Positions 24,665-37,600 of a stretch of 64,000 nucleotides of DNA are shown one piece after another (position 1 is the first letter of the stretch; the number at the start of each line of letters is the position of its first letter). The stretch is taken from positions 86,653,574 through 86,717,573 of the forward strand of contig NC_031768.1 of the NCBI RefSeq assembly GCF_001522545.3, in the 5' to 3' direction. The translations under genes and the position numbers were made by a program. The notes below the pieces were generated by a model. The model worked only from the letters and a program-made list of their open reading frames with translations, had not been told where the DNA came from and did not search any database. The stretch comes from Parus major (lineage: Eukaryota > Chordata > Aves > Passeriformes > Paridae).

Positions 24665-26202
24665 ATGGGGGGTAATGCAACCCTGATAATTTTCCTGGGA
24701 TTTGCCATCTATCTGATGAGTTTGTTCCCAGCCACTTACTGCTCAGTACCAGTGAAAATCCAGAGCATGATTCACACTACTGAGGATGAACAGGAAGAGG
24801 GAAACAGTCCAACTGCAGGTGAGAGGATGGGATAAGTGAGAGGATGAGAAATAAGGGGCTCAGAGGGCAGGAAATGAGATTTTGTGTGGACACAGAAGCT
24901 TGGTTTTGTACCAAGAAAATCTGGAAGAATGACAAGATATATGTCAGGGGGAAGTGGAGGTCCAATGATCCCTAAGGAACAGGGAGCCTGCAAAGGAGTG
25001 GGATAGCAAGGCTATCCCACAGGCCCAAGCAGGACAGGCCTGGGGATGGCAGTCAGGGCCAGACAAGAGGTCACCAGGGAGCTCCACGACATTGAGACAG
25101 GTCCAAGTTCAAGGAGGAATACCAGTCAGTGTCAGGACTAGCGATGGGGAGCAGGGTCAGACACAGTCCAGTGACTGCCCAAACCTACACTTACACGGGG
25201 CAGAGGACAATGGGACACACAAGTTCAGGCCAGTCTCAATGTTAAGACCTCTTAGATCACCTGCAGCCCTGACTGCAGCCTCCTATCTCAGCTGTCTCCC
25301 TCCTCACACCTTACAGAGACCTGAAAGGAAAGGTCCAGGACACCCCTGGGGACCAGGGTGAAATAATGAAAGAAAACAGGCAGACACAGTCCCATGACTG
25401 CCAAGCAAGTCCATAGTGATAAGACATATTCAAGATTAAACCAGGAGGTCAATTTGCAGGTCAGGATCCAGAATAACAGGGTCCAGGCACAGCTGGGACA
25501 GAGACAGAGCTGGAGATAAGTGTATTTGCAGCAGACCACAAATAGAGATCTGAGACCCAGACCCCAGCTTAAATGCAGCTCTTGGACCCATAGAATTCAT
25601 GTAAAGGCTCCAGACAGGGATTTTAAGGGCTATTACAGCATACTGCTATAGTCATGGCCCTGAAAAGATAAAATAATGTATCTGGGGTGACTTCTGTAAT
25701 GGAAAAGTACAGGAAAGGAGAAAAACATGAAGATGCAAAGTGGAGTGAGGAAAAAGTGATTACTAAAAGAAAAGATTTAAAAATCAGAATCACAGAAACG
25801 AGAAAAGGACAAGAGAAGCAGAGAGGGGAAAGAGGTATGAATGAAAAGCATCTTGGGATGAAGGAGAAAATAGAGTGAAGGTGAAGAGGTTTTGAAAGTT
25901 TAGAAAGCAGGGAGAATAAAACAGGAGGGACGCAGAGGTAAAAAGGCTTCAAGTATGAAAGGAGTGAACAAGAAGAAAGCTTATGTTGTTTCCTTTTTCC
26001 CTCATTTACAGGCTGGGAGGAAATGGAGGAGTCATTTGTGGCCTCATCAACAGGGGAAGGAATGGAGGTGATTGATATGGTGGAGCCTGAGGTCTCAGAG
26101 ACACTAAGCAATTCAGCAGTGAAGGATTTGCTCTTGGATCTGGCTCTTCTCCTCAAGATTGGTTGTTTTTTTTTGTTTTTTTTTTTTTTCTTTAATGCAT
26201 GA
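24665..26202 (+). CDS. LLCFC1: LLCFC1 (SOF1)-like sperm-egg fusion protein, two exons
   Basis: Mammalian LLCFC1 (SOF1) is a small secreted sperm protein needed for sperm-oocyte fusion. Exon 1 is 24665-24818 (donor CTGCAG|GTGAGA, phase 1); exon 2 is 26012-26202 (acceptor CCCTCATTTACAG); together 114 residues. Residues 1-26 form a signal peptide (MGGNATLIIFLGFAIYLM..., cleavage near TYC/S), which fixes the start; the frame also runs upstream, without a signal-like N terminus. An acidic linker follows. Residues 57-74 read EESFVASSTGEGMEVIDM, matching the human core EEHFVASSVGEMWQVVDM by recall. The mammalian CFNLAS-type C-terminal motif seems replaced by DLLLDLALLLKIG. After it, codons run through T homopolymers, so the last dozen residues are uncertain. 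Plus orientation next to minus-strand KEL is exactly the human arrangement. The gene could be intact or recently decayed at its 3' end. Confidence 0.8.
24985..25620. repeat. Unclassified interspersed repeat in the LLCFC1 intron
   Basis: This is a GC-richer block within the LLCFC1 intron. The phrase CAGACACAGTCC followed by ATGACTGCC/GTGACTGCC occurs twice (about 25159 and 25381). A perfect 10-base inverted repeat (GTGGGATAGC and its complement, 3-base loop) lies at 24998-25020. Composition and internal repetition suggest an old LTR or satellite-derived repeat, but I cannot name the family. Confidence 0.35.
25680..25975 (+). repeat. Purine-rich tract in the LLCFC1 intron
   Basis: About 300 bases with a strong excess of A and G on the plus strand, ending shortly before the exon 2 acceptor. 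The minus strand therefore shows a long pyrimidine-rich open frame (177 codons, running antisense through exon 2) that I reject as a gene. Confidence 0.7.
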
Positions 26203-28440
26203 CATAGAGCTTGAAATAATTTCTGTCTTCATGAATGATAAAAATTGGAACATCTAGCTATGTTTCATGATCACCCACTGGACAATACAGCTTGTCTTCA
26301 TCAACCACATCCCAGGGAACTGAATTAGAACATTGAAGACAAGGCAAAGGACCCTGTGCACATATTGAAAGTGTTTTCCTTTCCTCCTGAGAAAAACAGT
26401 AAATTCTCATTTTTTCTAAGTCAGACTTCCCTTCTTGCACTTCTCATATGTTCTTTGTGTAAAAAAATCATAGCTAATAATAAGAATTAATTCAACTCAC
26501 CAATATCACCAGTGACCCTGTCTTTTGAACAGAATATTACTAAATTCAACATATATTGAAAGAACGAAGGGGAAAAAAAGCCTGTTCCAGGGAACTCTAT
26601 CTCCCCACACATTTTACAAGATACATACAAGAAAAGTTAGACTCCTCAAAATGTATATTGTCAGTACCTTTCACTTTTTCTAAACAAAAGAAACACAGAA
26701 GCCAAGCAGTCTCAGAACACTGAAATAATGTCTAGATTATACACTAAGTGTTGTGCAATGGTATTTGCTATTATGCTATTATGCATCTTTAAAAAGAACT
26801 GGACATGCTGCTAGGAGAAAATCAATTGGATGAGTGAAGGGAAGGAAGAGTATACACTGTTTAAATGGTAATGACAAGACAAATTTTGTTATTTTTTATG
26901 ATGGTAAATAAATCAAACTATTTTGAGGTATGCTTATTTTTCACTTGTGAAGTTCAGCTAAGAGTGCCAGACAAGTTGTGAACTGTACAAATACAGAAAA
27001 AATATACAGGCCTGATGATTGCAAAGGATTTTTTTTCCAGAAGAAAACACTTTATTAATATTTTTGGTAATTAATGAAAACAAAATCATTGAACAGTCCA
27101 TTCTTGGAGAACATTTTACTGTATTTGTCAGTACTTGAAAAGGATTAACACGGTTATTTTAAAATGCTTACATTGGTAAGAGATGTTTCCACTTGCCATC
27201 ATCCACTTGCCATCATTCCACAAACAATCCCCAGGCAGACAATATACTAGGTAAAATAAAAATGTTCCCATAAACAAGAACAGTTTGAAGAGTATGCAAA
27301 AGGTATAAGTATTTTGTATACTTATTAATGTCAGTGAATTTTAGAACATTAGTATAAATTTTCTAATGATGAGAACTTGAAATAGCTGTAATTATTACAT
27401 TGCCCATAAGAATGTACTTCAGGCACTTCTGCTATCCCAAATCATGTTGCTTCTTACTCTGCTTTTGGTCTAAAGCAAATTAATACCTAAAATTCGATTT
27501 CAAGTAGCAAGTAAAATCCTGTAACAGCTCTACTCCTCTGCTTGGATGGTAAATATTTACAAATGTAGGGACAGAACCAGGTTCAGAATCCAGAGAAGCT
27601 CTTGGAATTCCAGTAGTTCAACCTTGAGAAACTTCTAGAAACCTTTGTGACCGTCCCATACTGCATCTTTTACCATATCCTTAACCCTAGACACCAAAAA
27701 ACAGAGGATCTTGTTGGAAAACAAAGAGAATCTGTTGTCAGCTCCTCAGTTACCCTCCCATTAATGGGGATGCTTTCCTCTTTCCTCTTATGTCTGAGTT
27801 TTGCTGATGAAAAAAAGAAGCAGAAGCAGAGCAGAGAAGGCCTTCAGTAAAGTTATTCATTATTAAGTCACTTAACTTTCACCCCACAAATTGTAGCCAC
27901 TGAGTCTTTCCTGGCACCTGTCTCCATTTATTATCAAAAGAAGAGGATTCTTCCCTCTCTTGTAAGTTATGTGTGGTTTGCACAGTACCCCACAGGATTT
28001 CCCCAGGAGCTATTGTAAGATATGAACAAGTCTTACAGCTCCAGTTTATTGACTTGCCCTTTCAACAGGACTGTGAGGCTGCTGGAGCAGACAGGTAAAT
28101 GTGCTCAACAGAGGGACTAATCATGTAACAGTCTTTCTGTTCACAACTACTCACAAGCTGTTGCCTACTAGAAACTGGCCGGTCACCTTGCTGCCCTAGG
28201 ACTTGTCACACATCTGGGACAGAGCACTGAGAGCCTTGGAGGAGATCCTCTCCTTATGAGATCAGTTTGAGAATTTCCCTGCCATCAAATGCTGGGGAAA
28301 GGAGAGCAAGAAAAGGAAGGCAAAGGAGTGAATAAGAGCACTGTGTCACCCTAGAGGCCCTAGGAAGAAGGTCATTATTTTCATGTGTCAGGCCTTCCTC
28401 TCTCTGGGATCACATCTCTCTTCCTCCTCTTCCATGCACA
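26203..28440. other. Convergent 3' region of LLCFC1 and KEL
   Basis: LLCFC1 and KEL end toward each other here. Possible poly(A) signals are AATAAA at 26907-26912 (plus, for LLCFC1) and AATAAA on the minus strand at 27927-27932, about 510 bases past the KEL stop. A short tandem duplication of CACTTGCCATCAT lies near 27192-27217. I see no other gene. Confidence 0.5.
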
Positions 28441-28617
28441 TTACCAGATGCGGCATTTGTTGTCTGGGTTCATTGGGGATCCACTGGGACATTGGAAGCT
28501 CTTGGAAAAGTCCTGGCTATTGCTGACAGGCCCAGAGACACGAAGTGGCAAGGGACTATGTGGATCTGTGTTCAGGGAGGACTGGAGCATCACTGGATCC
28601 TGGTGTCCACACATTGC
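28441..28617 (-). CDS. KEL: KEL exon 18 (last coding exon)
   Basis: Enters in phase 0 after TTCCCTTCAG and reads 58 codons to a TAA at 28441-28443. It carries the conserved His/Arg of [11 protein letters not shown] and the terminal CRIW. The whole exon aligns without gaps to the human C terminus, except in the variable segment after MCG. Confidence 0.93.
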   Translation of the reverse strand, partial: AMCGHQDPVMLQSSLNTDPHSPLPLRVSGPVSNSQDFSKSFQCPSGSPMNPDNKCRIW

Positions 28618-31600
28618 CTGAAGGGAAGCAAAATAGAACAGTCAGTTTGGCTGAAAGTCCTCATGTGAACATGACTTACGGTTCATCATGCTTCTGCATG
28701 TGTCAGAGGGTGCTGGAGTAAACAAGGAAATGTGCATATGTGGCTAACAATAATGGTCAGATTTTCTTTGGATTGTTTTCCTTTTCCTTAAACTTCTCTG
28801 TCCCCATTTCATTCTCTGACAAGTCATCTGCACTTTTTCTATACTTCAAAGTCCAGTATACAGAAAATTTAGGCCACCCTGTCTGGGCTCTTGCAACCTT
28901 GGACTCTGTCTAAAAAAGTGGTAAAGATGTCTCAGTGCCTAGATTCAGCTTCTTAATTGAAATCAACAAGTGCTCATCAACAATGGAGAGCACTTATACA
29001 AAATCCCATCACTACTCTAAAGACTCAGGGGAGGATTATATGATTTTACTGGTGTTAAACTGGCAATCCAAGTCTTCATTCTCATGACTGCAGTGTTTTT
29101 TTTATCAACAAATGATGCAGTAGCTGCTATTTAGCCTCTAAAATGCAAATCTTGCTGCCAAGACCCAATAAGCTGTTTTTTCATGCACTGCTCTGACTTT
29201 AATAAACACACAAAACTTCTCACTTTGCACAATTACAATGACTTATAAGTGATTTTTTGAGCACAGAAATCCAACCATCTATCACAAGGAACTTGGCAGC
29301 ACAGCTATGCATAGCTGCACAGTTTACTGCAGCTTCCCACAGAATCAGCAGACTATGGATGCATGTACTTCTAGTTCTTTATCTCTAAATAACATTTGAA
29401 ACTCTTTTTTTCACTATCAGTCACTAAGAGTGACATGACATCCAGCTATTCATCATGACAGAAAGGGGGATGAGGGAAGGGAGGGACAGATACATGACTT
29501 TTACACTTATATTTCACTTTCCATTGCTCACAAAAATTTTAAGATTGAGTAATTTTTTTGCTTCTGTGAGCAGAGGCTGGCAATGAAGCCTGCTTTCCCT
29601 GACACAGCTGGTCTGCTATGACTTAATTTTGGTGGATTTCAGTGTTTTGTAAAATATATATTTGCAGACAGGACTTTTGTTTGCTTTGAGATCCATAACA
29701 GGTTAGGAGCTGTAAATACGAATTTTAGCTACTAAATAAGATTTTGTATCTCACAGAATCATTGATCATTTTCAGCTCTCTGAAGAGGGGGGAAGTGACT
29801 GAATATTGACAAAGACAAACTGTAAGAGTGTGGAAGAAATGGAGAGTGAAGACACATGATTAGACTCATTCATTACATGAGCAAAACTGAGGTAGAAAAG
29901 TTGATCGTGTGAAAGTCCAATCTTAGGTAAATCCTTCTCTTTGTGCTTTTTCAACCAATTCTTATAGGCCTGTAGAGAGATAAAATGGATAATTATAAAT
30001 CTTCCTTAGACAGTACCACTAGCTCATATCTTCTGTTAATGAGATCTATCAATCTAATACATATTTAATAAATTAGCAAGTTTGCATCTCTCTCCTCATT
30101 CTGAGGCTCTCTGCTGATGGCCATGCTCTTAATAAATCTGAAGTGGGAGAATACAACGTAATTACTTTCCTTAACATTTCAGATGCTACTACTCAGATAT
30201 TACCACACACATTTTCATAGGATTTAGTAATTATACTATGAAAGAATGAAAATTGTTTTGAAAACAAATCACAAATACTTGACTATAAATGAAATATATA
30301 TGAAAATATTCCTGCCTCCCAATGTTCTTCATGAAAGAATGTAACAAATTCCATTTTAGACCTAGGGATCTCATACCACCCTCAGCAGTTAAACCCCTGA
30401 AGTACTGCATGAGAAAACAATTCTCTCTAAAGTACTGCTGAAAACATTGTTATGGAGTCATTTCACCACCACACAAAATTCTGTTTCATGTCTCAGCTTA
30501 CTTCCTCAATTATAACATAAGCATATATACAATAGCATGCTTTTGTATGCATGATATCAACAGGGAAGTAAGGGTGGTGAAGGGGAGGAGTTGTCTTACA
30601 GGGACATATTGAGGCTATGAGCAAAGCTTTGTGAGGAACCTCTCTCTGGACTAACAGAGGACATGCTGGGGTCATATTTCACCAGCACAGGTGAGCAGGA
30701 AATCTGGAACTGGAGCAGGATGTGGTACAGGGGAGCAGAAGGGCAATCTTGTGTGTTATGCAGTGAGACTATGAGATTGTAGAAGTAAATCATGATACCT
30801 GGTAAGCGATGGCGACCCCTCCAGTGTCAGCTGTATTCTCCAACAGCGTGAAGGTGCCATTGACATTAAAGCTGTAACTTTCATACTGTTCAACCAAGCA
30901 GTCTATAGATCTTTGTAGTGCACTCCTGTTGCATGCAGGACAGCCCCCAGGCAACACTGTGGGGGGAAAAAAGCCCTAGAAGTGAAGCTATTTATGGCAT
31001 TCACCTGTGTTCCTCATATTAAGCACCGATTCTTCCTAGAAGCCAGCATGGACAGAAATATGTTTTCCTTAAGTTCATCTACCTTAATAATATATTGATT
31101 ATATTGATGTAAAGACTAGGATTTCAGATCCTCTAAGGGGAAGTACCGGTGGGACCTAGAAGAGTAAATGAAAACACCACAGCCAGTACGTACCATAACC
31201 ATAGAATGAGTGAAGAATTTCATGTGCCATGAAGACCCCGATGGCTCCAAAATTCACAGCGCTGAAAAATAAAGATGAAAAGAGTGCTTTTGGAAAGCAA
31301 AAGAGGGCAGAGGAACATTCTTTGTAGCCTCTGAGCACAACTCTGTGCTCAACAGAAGCGTTCTGCTCTGGGACCACACCAAACCATTTTCTATGTATTG
31401 CCACTGAAGCGTGCAAAAGTGAAAATACAAGTGAAAATTATCCTTATGCTTAAAATTGTACTATGGGCTTATTTTAAAGTATTTCTCACTAATAAGCCAC
31501 CATAACAATGAAGAGTCTATGAATGAAATTCTGCCTTTATGAGGTGTAATGTCAGGTGTTGTTATTGACACATGTTCTTTATTGAACCTCTACTGTCTGA

Positions 31601-34600
31601 ACTGCTGCATAAACAGCAACTACAATGGTGACCATGCAAAAGCAGGATGTTTGGAGAAGCAATCTTGCAACTTTTGTCTAGTGAGAAAGGATACATAAAA
31701 TTGGCAAGGCAAATTCAAATCATGGTGTTTTGACTGCAATTACTCTGGTCTAGCATTGGCAATCTTGCTACAAGCAAGATTGTCCTAGAAACCTCCAGTA
31801 GTTCTTTTCAAATGGAATTTCTATGGTTCTATGCAATGAATTTACAGATACTCTCACAAGGCAGAGAACATCAAAATGCATTTCCATTATATGAAATTAT
31901 GGGCTTGTTCTTTCTTCCCATGCATTGATTAACACGGCTGAAGCATGAAATTTTCATTATTCCATCACTGGGAATTTTGTAGGAGCTCTATAGCTGATAA
32001 TGTATAAATTTTACCCAGAGAAGCTGTGGATGCCCCACCCTTGGGAGTGTTCAGGGCCAGGTTGGATGGAGCTCTGAGCAACCTGATCTAGTGGAAGGTG
32101 TCCCTGCCCATGGCAGGGGGGTTGAACTAGATGATCTTTAAAGGTTCCTTCCAACCCAAACCTTTTCACAATTCTATGATTCCATAACAATTGTACTGCT
32201 TTCCTGAGTTCTTATTTTAAAAATTATCCTCACAGTCACCTGAATTGACTTTTACCAGTAAAGTTTAAAATCTGGAGCATCATCTGAGAAAATGCTATTA
32301 TACCAACTCGCCAAAAGGTGATCAAGTTTTACTTAGCAGTCTACTCAACTGAGGTGACAGTGAGAAAAATGTACTTTACTAACACCAAATACAAAAGGAA
32401 TAAGAAGGCACAGACACTTTTTCACAGTGAAAGAATATAGTCACAGACCATACCAATGGAAAAAAAAAATAAATTATTTTCTACTACTCTTTTGATATGT
32501 CCTTTTCTTCAAACTATAATAAATCAATTAAATACTGCAAGCACTAGAAGATCATCATCAAGAAAATAATCACTTTTAACTGAAACATGTTTCTTTTGAA
32601 CTTCAGCCTCTTGTCACAATGTGAGCTTATTTTTCAGTACGATGGTATTAAGACAAGTATCTATCCACTACAGGCAAAAAGGACATAGAATTATATGTTT
32701 ACAGTCAAGTGTTTGGAGTGCTTTTATTATCAGAAAAAATACTGCTTAAGAGGTCTGTTCTATATGATGAAAGAACAGAACCAGAGGAGTATGGTCTAGA
32801 GAAGTGTTGTTATTGCGAGGGAAAACTCAGAGTTAAAAATCTATTTACTTAGTAGAAAGGGTTTCTTAAAAAAAAAAAAGAGAGAAGAACTGTGATACAT
32901 TTGAAAAATACTTCTGTCAAGAAGTTGCTGTGTGAGACTCCTATTTTCTCTGGGTTAGATTTCAGGAATCCTTGGAATTTAGAAAATGAGAGGCAAAGGT
33001 GAAATGTCTTCTTTACAGTTAACCTACACATGACTTCTGCCTCTTTGCTCTGGAGTAGTATTTTTGTATTAGTTCAGTTTCACCTAGATTCCGATTTTGC
33101 TTCAGCAGGTCAATGATTACTCTCTCTCAGAATGCATCAAGCAGTATCCAACTGGCTTTAGAGAAAGCTGCTCTTCCCCCCCTTTCCTGTGACTTTCTAG
33201 GATGCAGTAAGAAAAAGAAATTAAAGACAGCCTGCTAAGACTCCTCCTGGAAGCATAGTGCAGCCCAGGGAGCTTCAGCTTGCACCTCTGAAGCCCCTCC
33301 ATACCTGGGAAACTCCATGTGGAAAAAAGGACTGCGGAACATTCCAGCTGGAAGGACCACCATGTGGTCTGTCATTGAATAGTATGAATGCACGCTCCAG
33401 GGGTGCACATGCCAGCTAGAAGCAAAACAAGAGAAATTAGAGAATGTATTATCCTTATCTCCATATCTCACACTTTGATCCTTTCCTTCACTGAGCTTGC
33501 AAAAACAGTTCAATTGTTCATACAGCACCAGCAAATTATGAAATTCACATTATCTAGCATTACAGATCTTACAAATCTTTGCTTGTTTACAGATGGTCAG
33601 AACTAATAGCTTAGTTTTCAAAGACATGAAGGGATTCTCCCTCACAGTTTCCCTGTCAAGTAAATTAGGATTAGTATCTTTTTTCGAAGTCCTGCATAGA
33701 ATACTCTGCAGGAGGTGTAAGGAGGAGTCTGTATGTCAATGCTGCCTTCCTTCTGAAGCATCCTATGTCCTGCCTTTGAGGTGACTCCACCAGCATTCCT
33801 GTCATGACAGTGCTTTGCTCTTGGCTTTGTTAGGAAGTCCAGGAGAATCAGCTATCCCCCTTAATTAAGGGTGCATGGTCAAAAAAAGTGGGTTTTTTTA
33901 AGGGGTCTGGCGCTCTCTTCACAATGATGGGGTACTTTGGTAGCATTGCTCAGGCTCCATGCAAGAAAGGTTGCCAGATTCAAGGTTTCTTTAAAGCAGG
34001 ATGCAGAGATGAAGACTTGCAGCAACATTCAGACCTGGCAAATCCACAGTCAAAGGTACTGAATCCAATTCTGCTCACTGGCCCTCACCTACCCTTCCTC
34101 CTTTTCCACGGTAAAAGAGAGATATAGACATACAGTTTTCACAGTTCTGAGTGACCTGCTCTAACTAATCCTGCATTGAGCAGGACGATTGGACTAGGTG
34201 ATCTCCACAGATTCCTTCCAACCTTAGCTGGTTCACAAGTATGTGATTCTCTTGTACTTTTCAGATCACTATCTGACTTACTTTTTCTGTGGGTAATGCT
34301 GAAGGAGCTTCAGGTAGGAATTTTCCCTCAGTACTTTCAAACAAGCCACCACATTGAGGAAAAAAGTATCTTCATTTATCTCCAGCTGAGGGGAGAGACA
34401 GGGAATGTGACTGTCACAGGGCATAAGCAAGGAATTAATTGAACAATTGAGAAAAGGAAAAAATGAGAAAAAGAAAAGTCACAAGGATCAAAAAAGGGTT
34501 AATCAAAAGAGAAACCAATGGGATACTTGTGGTTTTTTTTCTCTCTCAGTTCTAAAGACCTTCAATTTAAGATATGACAGGAATGTTATCTGAAGGCCAA

Positions 34601-37600
34601 ACAGAATATACGAACAGGTAAAAAATTACTTCTATCAGGCCAGCCACTCTAAATAGGAGACAGTATAGGTAACAATACAGAAGAACAGATAAAGATTCTC
34701 TGGTCCCATATGTTCCCAAAAAATGAGAAATAGGAAATGTGCTCCAGAGGTTGTAGCCTCTTTTGTAAGCAAACAGGATAGCAGTTGATACAGGTAAACT
34801 GCCAGTAATGAGGCAGGCATGTTTACATTATATAGCTCACATTCTGGTATTCCAGGTTCACTTTGTCAGTCTGGAGTATGTGAGCTGGATAACCAATCTC
34901 CACTTGTAGTTTGGATACCTAAAATAATAACAAACAAACATAAATTGATCCTATTGATCAATAGGAGGCCTTACATTCTGCAAATCCTTTACAAGGCTAT
35001 TTCTAACCAATGTAAGCATGTGAGTCAGCCCTTCAAAAGGACAACCACTTTGTTTCAAGAAGACATCTTGTCCTGCTTCTCTGCTTTCTCAGCTCTCTGG
35101 AGAGAGGCCTAATTGTTCTATTGTTCTATTTGTTTCTAAGTGTTCTAATTGTTCTATTCTTTTTCTTTGTATTGCCTTCTGCCATTCAGCTTTTTAGCTT
35201 TTAACATTCCTAGATGTATAAAATTGAATTGTATTTCAAAAAAAATAATTCAGAGTATTCATGGACAGACAAAAACAGACTCTCTGTGCCTACATATCAG
35301 TGTATGTAGCCATGCATGCTGGCACTTACAAAACCTCCAGTAGGTTTTTTCACTTTCAATTTTTAGTATGAATATGACATCTATTTAAGATTGTGTGCCT
35401 GTAGAAGCAGTTAGGACTACGTAAAGGTGCAGGTCTCTTCCATTCCTTCTCCAAAGGCTTCCAGGGAAAGGAAGTCCTCAGTAATTTCTGCCTTCTGCAC
35501 GCACCAAGGCTTTAGCATTTTGGCGAGTCTGTTCATCCATCCACTCCACCTGATCGAGGCGGTCACAGAGGGCATCTTGGATCACAGAGAACATCTGCTC
35601 AGCCTGCCATGGAGAAAAGAAGACATGGTCACAACTGCACAAAAACATTGCTCACTCTTAGCTACCATCTTCCCATGTTCTAGCAATTCAATCACAGGAT
35701 AACTGGGGAAAAATTCCGTTTTTTGTGTGTGTGATGAAAAATATTTCAGTTTCTACAGTGATTTAGTCTTCAAGTTATTTGGCATCCAGTTTTTCCTCAC
35801 ATGGCTCACCATTCTCTCCCACATACCTTTTCATCTGGCCTCTCACAGTAAGTAGGAGGGAGACAATTCCTTCTCATTCAATAATGAATAATTTCCCTCT
35901 TCTTGAACAAAATGAAAATTCAGTACCCACAAGTATTTCTTGCTGGTGTCTCCCTTTCCAAAATTATGGCAATCTGAGTCAACCCTTCTCAAAATTATGT
36001 TTTATTCATTAATATTTATGCTTCACTACATGTAGTCTTGGTTCTCTCATTAGCTTCTCTTGGTGTTATTTACTCTTGTCACCTTATAAACTTCCAACTC
36101 TTTGCTAAAACTGGTGCTACACTAACTTTGCTCGAAAGAAAAAGGAACTCTGACCATCACAGGAGGAAAGAAAAAGAAATCTTTTCCACACTACAGGTAG
36201 GTCTTCTTTTTACTGTGGATCTACGCAGAATTTTTTCATATGATTGCTTAGTGTCATTGCAATTGAAAATCTTATTGAGATATATCACATTGGTGATGGA
36301 TACTGTTAACACTAACTGCTATTCCAGGGAGCACACAGAGATTGCATGCATTTCTAGGGATGTCATAGCTATTGGTGCTGCACATATGACTTTTCTAACA
36401 GTTGAGACAAAGATAATAGCTGGTATTTAGCAATGATTATTCTAGAATGACACCAATGTCTTATTCTGACATATTCCCAAAAAAGGAGGGGAAGTGCATT
36501 AGCAGAGGAAAAAAAGGTAGGAAACCTACAGATGATTTTGCTGCCTTGGTGTAGTCTTAAGATCTCATGTCAGAAAAAGAAAGAGGTGAAACTGAACTCT
36601 GCTTGAGGGTTAAGATGATGAATACCTACAAATTTCTTGGTCTGCTCAGGAAAAATTTCTTGCACAATCATCTTTCCTAGAACTGGGTCAAAGAAAGAGC
36701 TGGTATCACTCAAGCACTTCCTCCAGCGTTCAGCTGGGATCTGTAGGAACAAAGAAGTAGAGACACATGAGAGTGAGGACAAAGAACTAGGAAATCAGCA
36801 AAATTATACGTAGAAGTGTGGACAGTAGCACTGTCTAAAAATTACATCAGTGAATCAGTAATGTAGTTCTATTTAAGCTACTGCAGTAAACATTTCTAGT
36901 AAAACATTTATTTCCTTATGATTTACTCCACTTACTTTACTTCAAGATGTAGATTTGTATGTTAGCAGAGAAAAAGCCATAGAAGAAAGGTGACCATCTA
37001 TATATTTTTCCCTACTCCATGATACAGTACGCTCAGCTCTCTAAACTTTTGAGTGTCATGTCTACTCACACATTTCTTTTGAGAAAAAAGAAGCACTTAA
37101 TGACCATGGGAGAGTAGTTTTTCTCCCCAAATCTAAGAAACTCCATCCATCTAAGCAATCAAGAGAACTTTCAGAAGGCACCACCTACAGTGTTCAGCTG
37201 TTGGAGAGGCTGAGGAAGCTGATAGAAGGCTAACTCACCATTCTAGATCCCATTTTTCCATAAAGGATCTTATACAGCTCCAGGCGTGCATCTTGGAATT
37301 GACTGTCAAGGGCTGGGGAGAGATTCCCAACCAGACAAACAATCATATAAATGTGAAGGACCCTGTGGACAGAAGATTGAAGGCTGGTCACCACAAACAC
37401 AGAAGCGAGGCACGTGTCAGAGGAGTAACTTAAGGTAGAGAAATCCTAGGAACCTGAACAATGACAACAAAGTACTTTGAATGTAATACAACTGGGGCTA
37501 TCAAAGGAGAGTGATTGACATGAGTCAACTAAAGAAACTCCCCAAAACACTGCAGAGACTCATGGGTAACTCCCTGCTGGGGCACAGGATTCTTTCTGGG

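Noticed and set aside
25623..26156. 177-codon minus-strand open frame
   Set aside because: It is antisense to LLCFC1 exon 2 and to a purine-rich tract, giving Ser/Phe/Leu-rich low-complexity sequence; no start context or domain.
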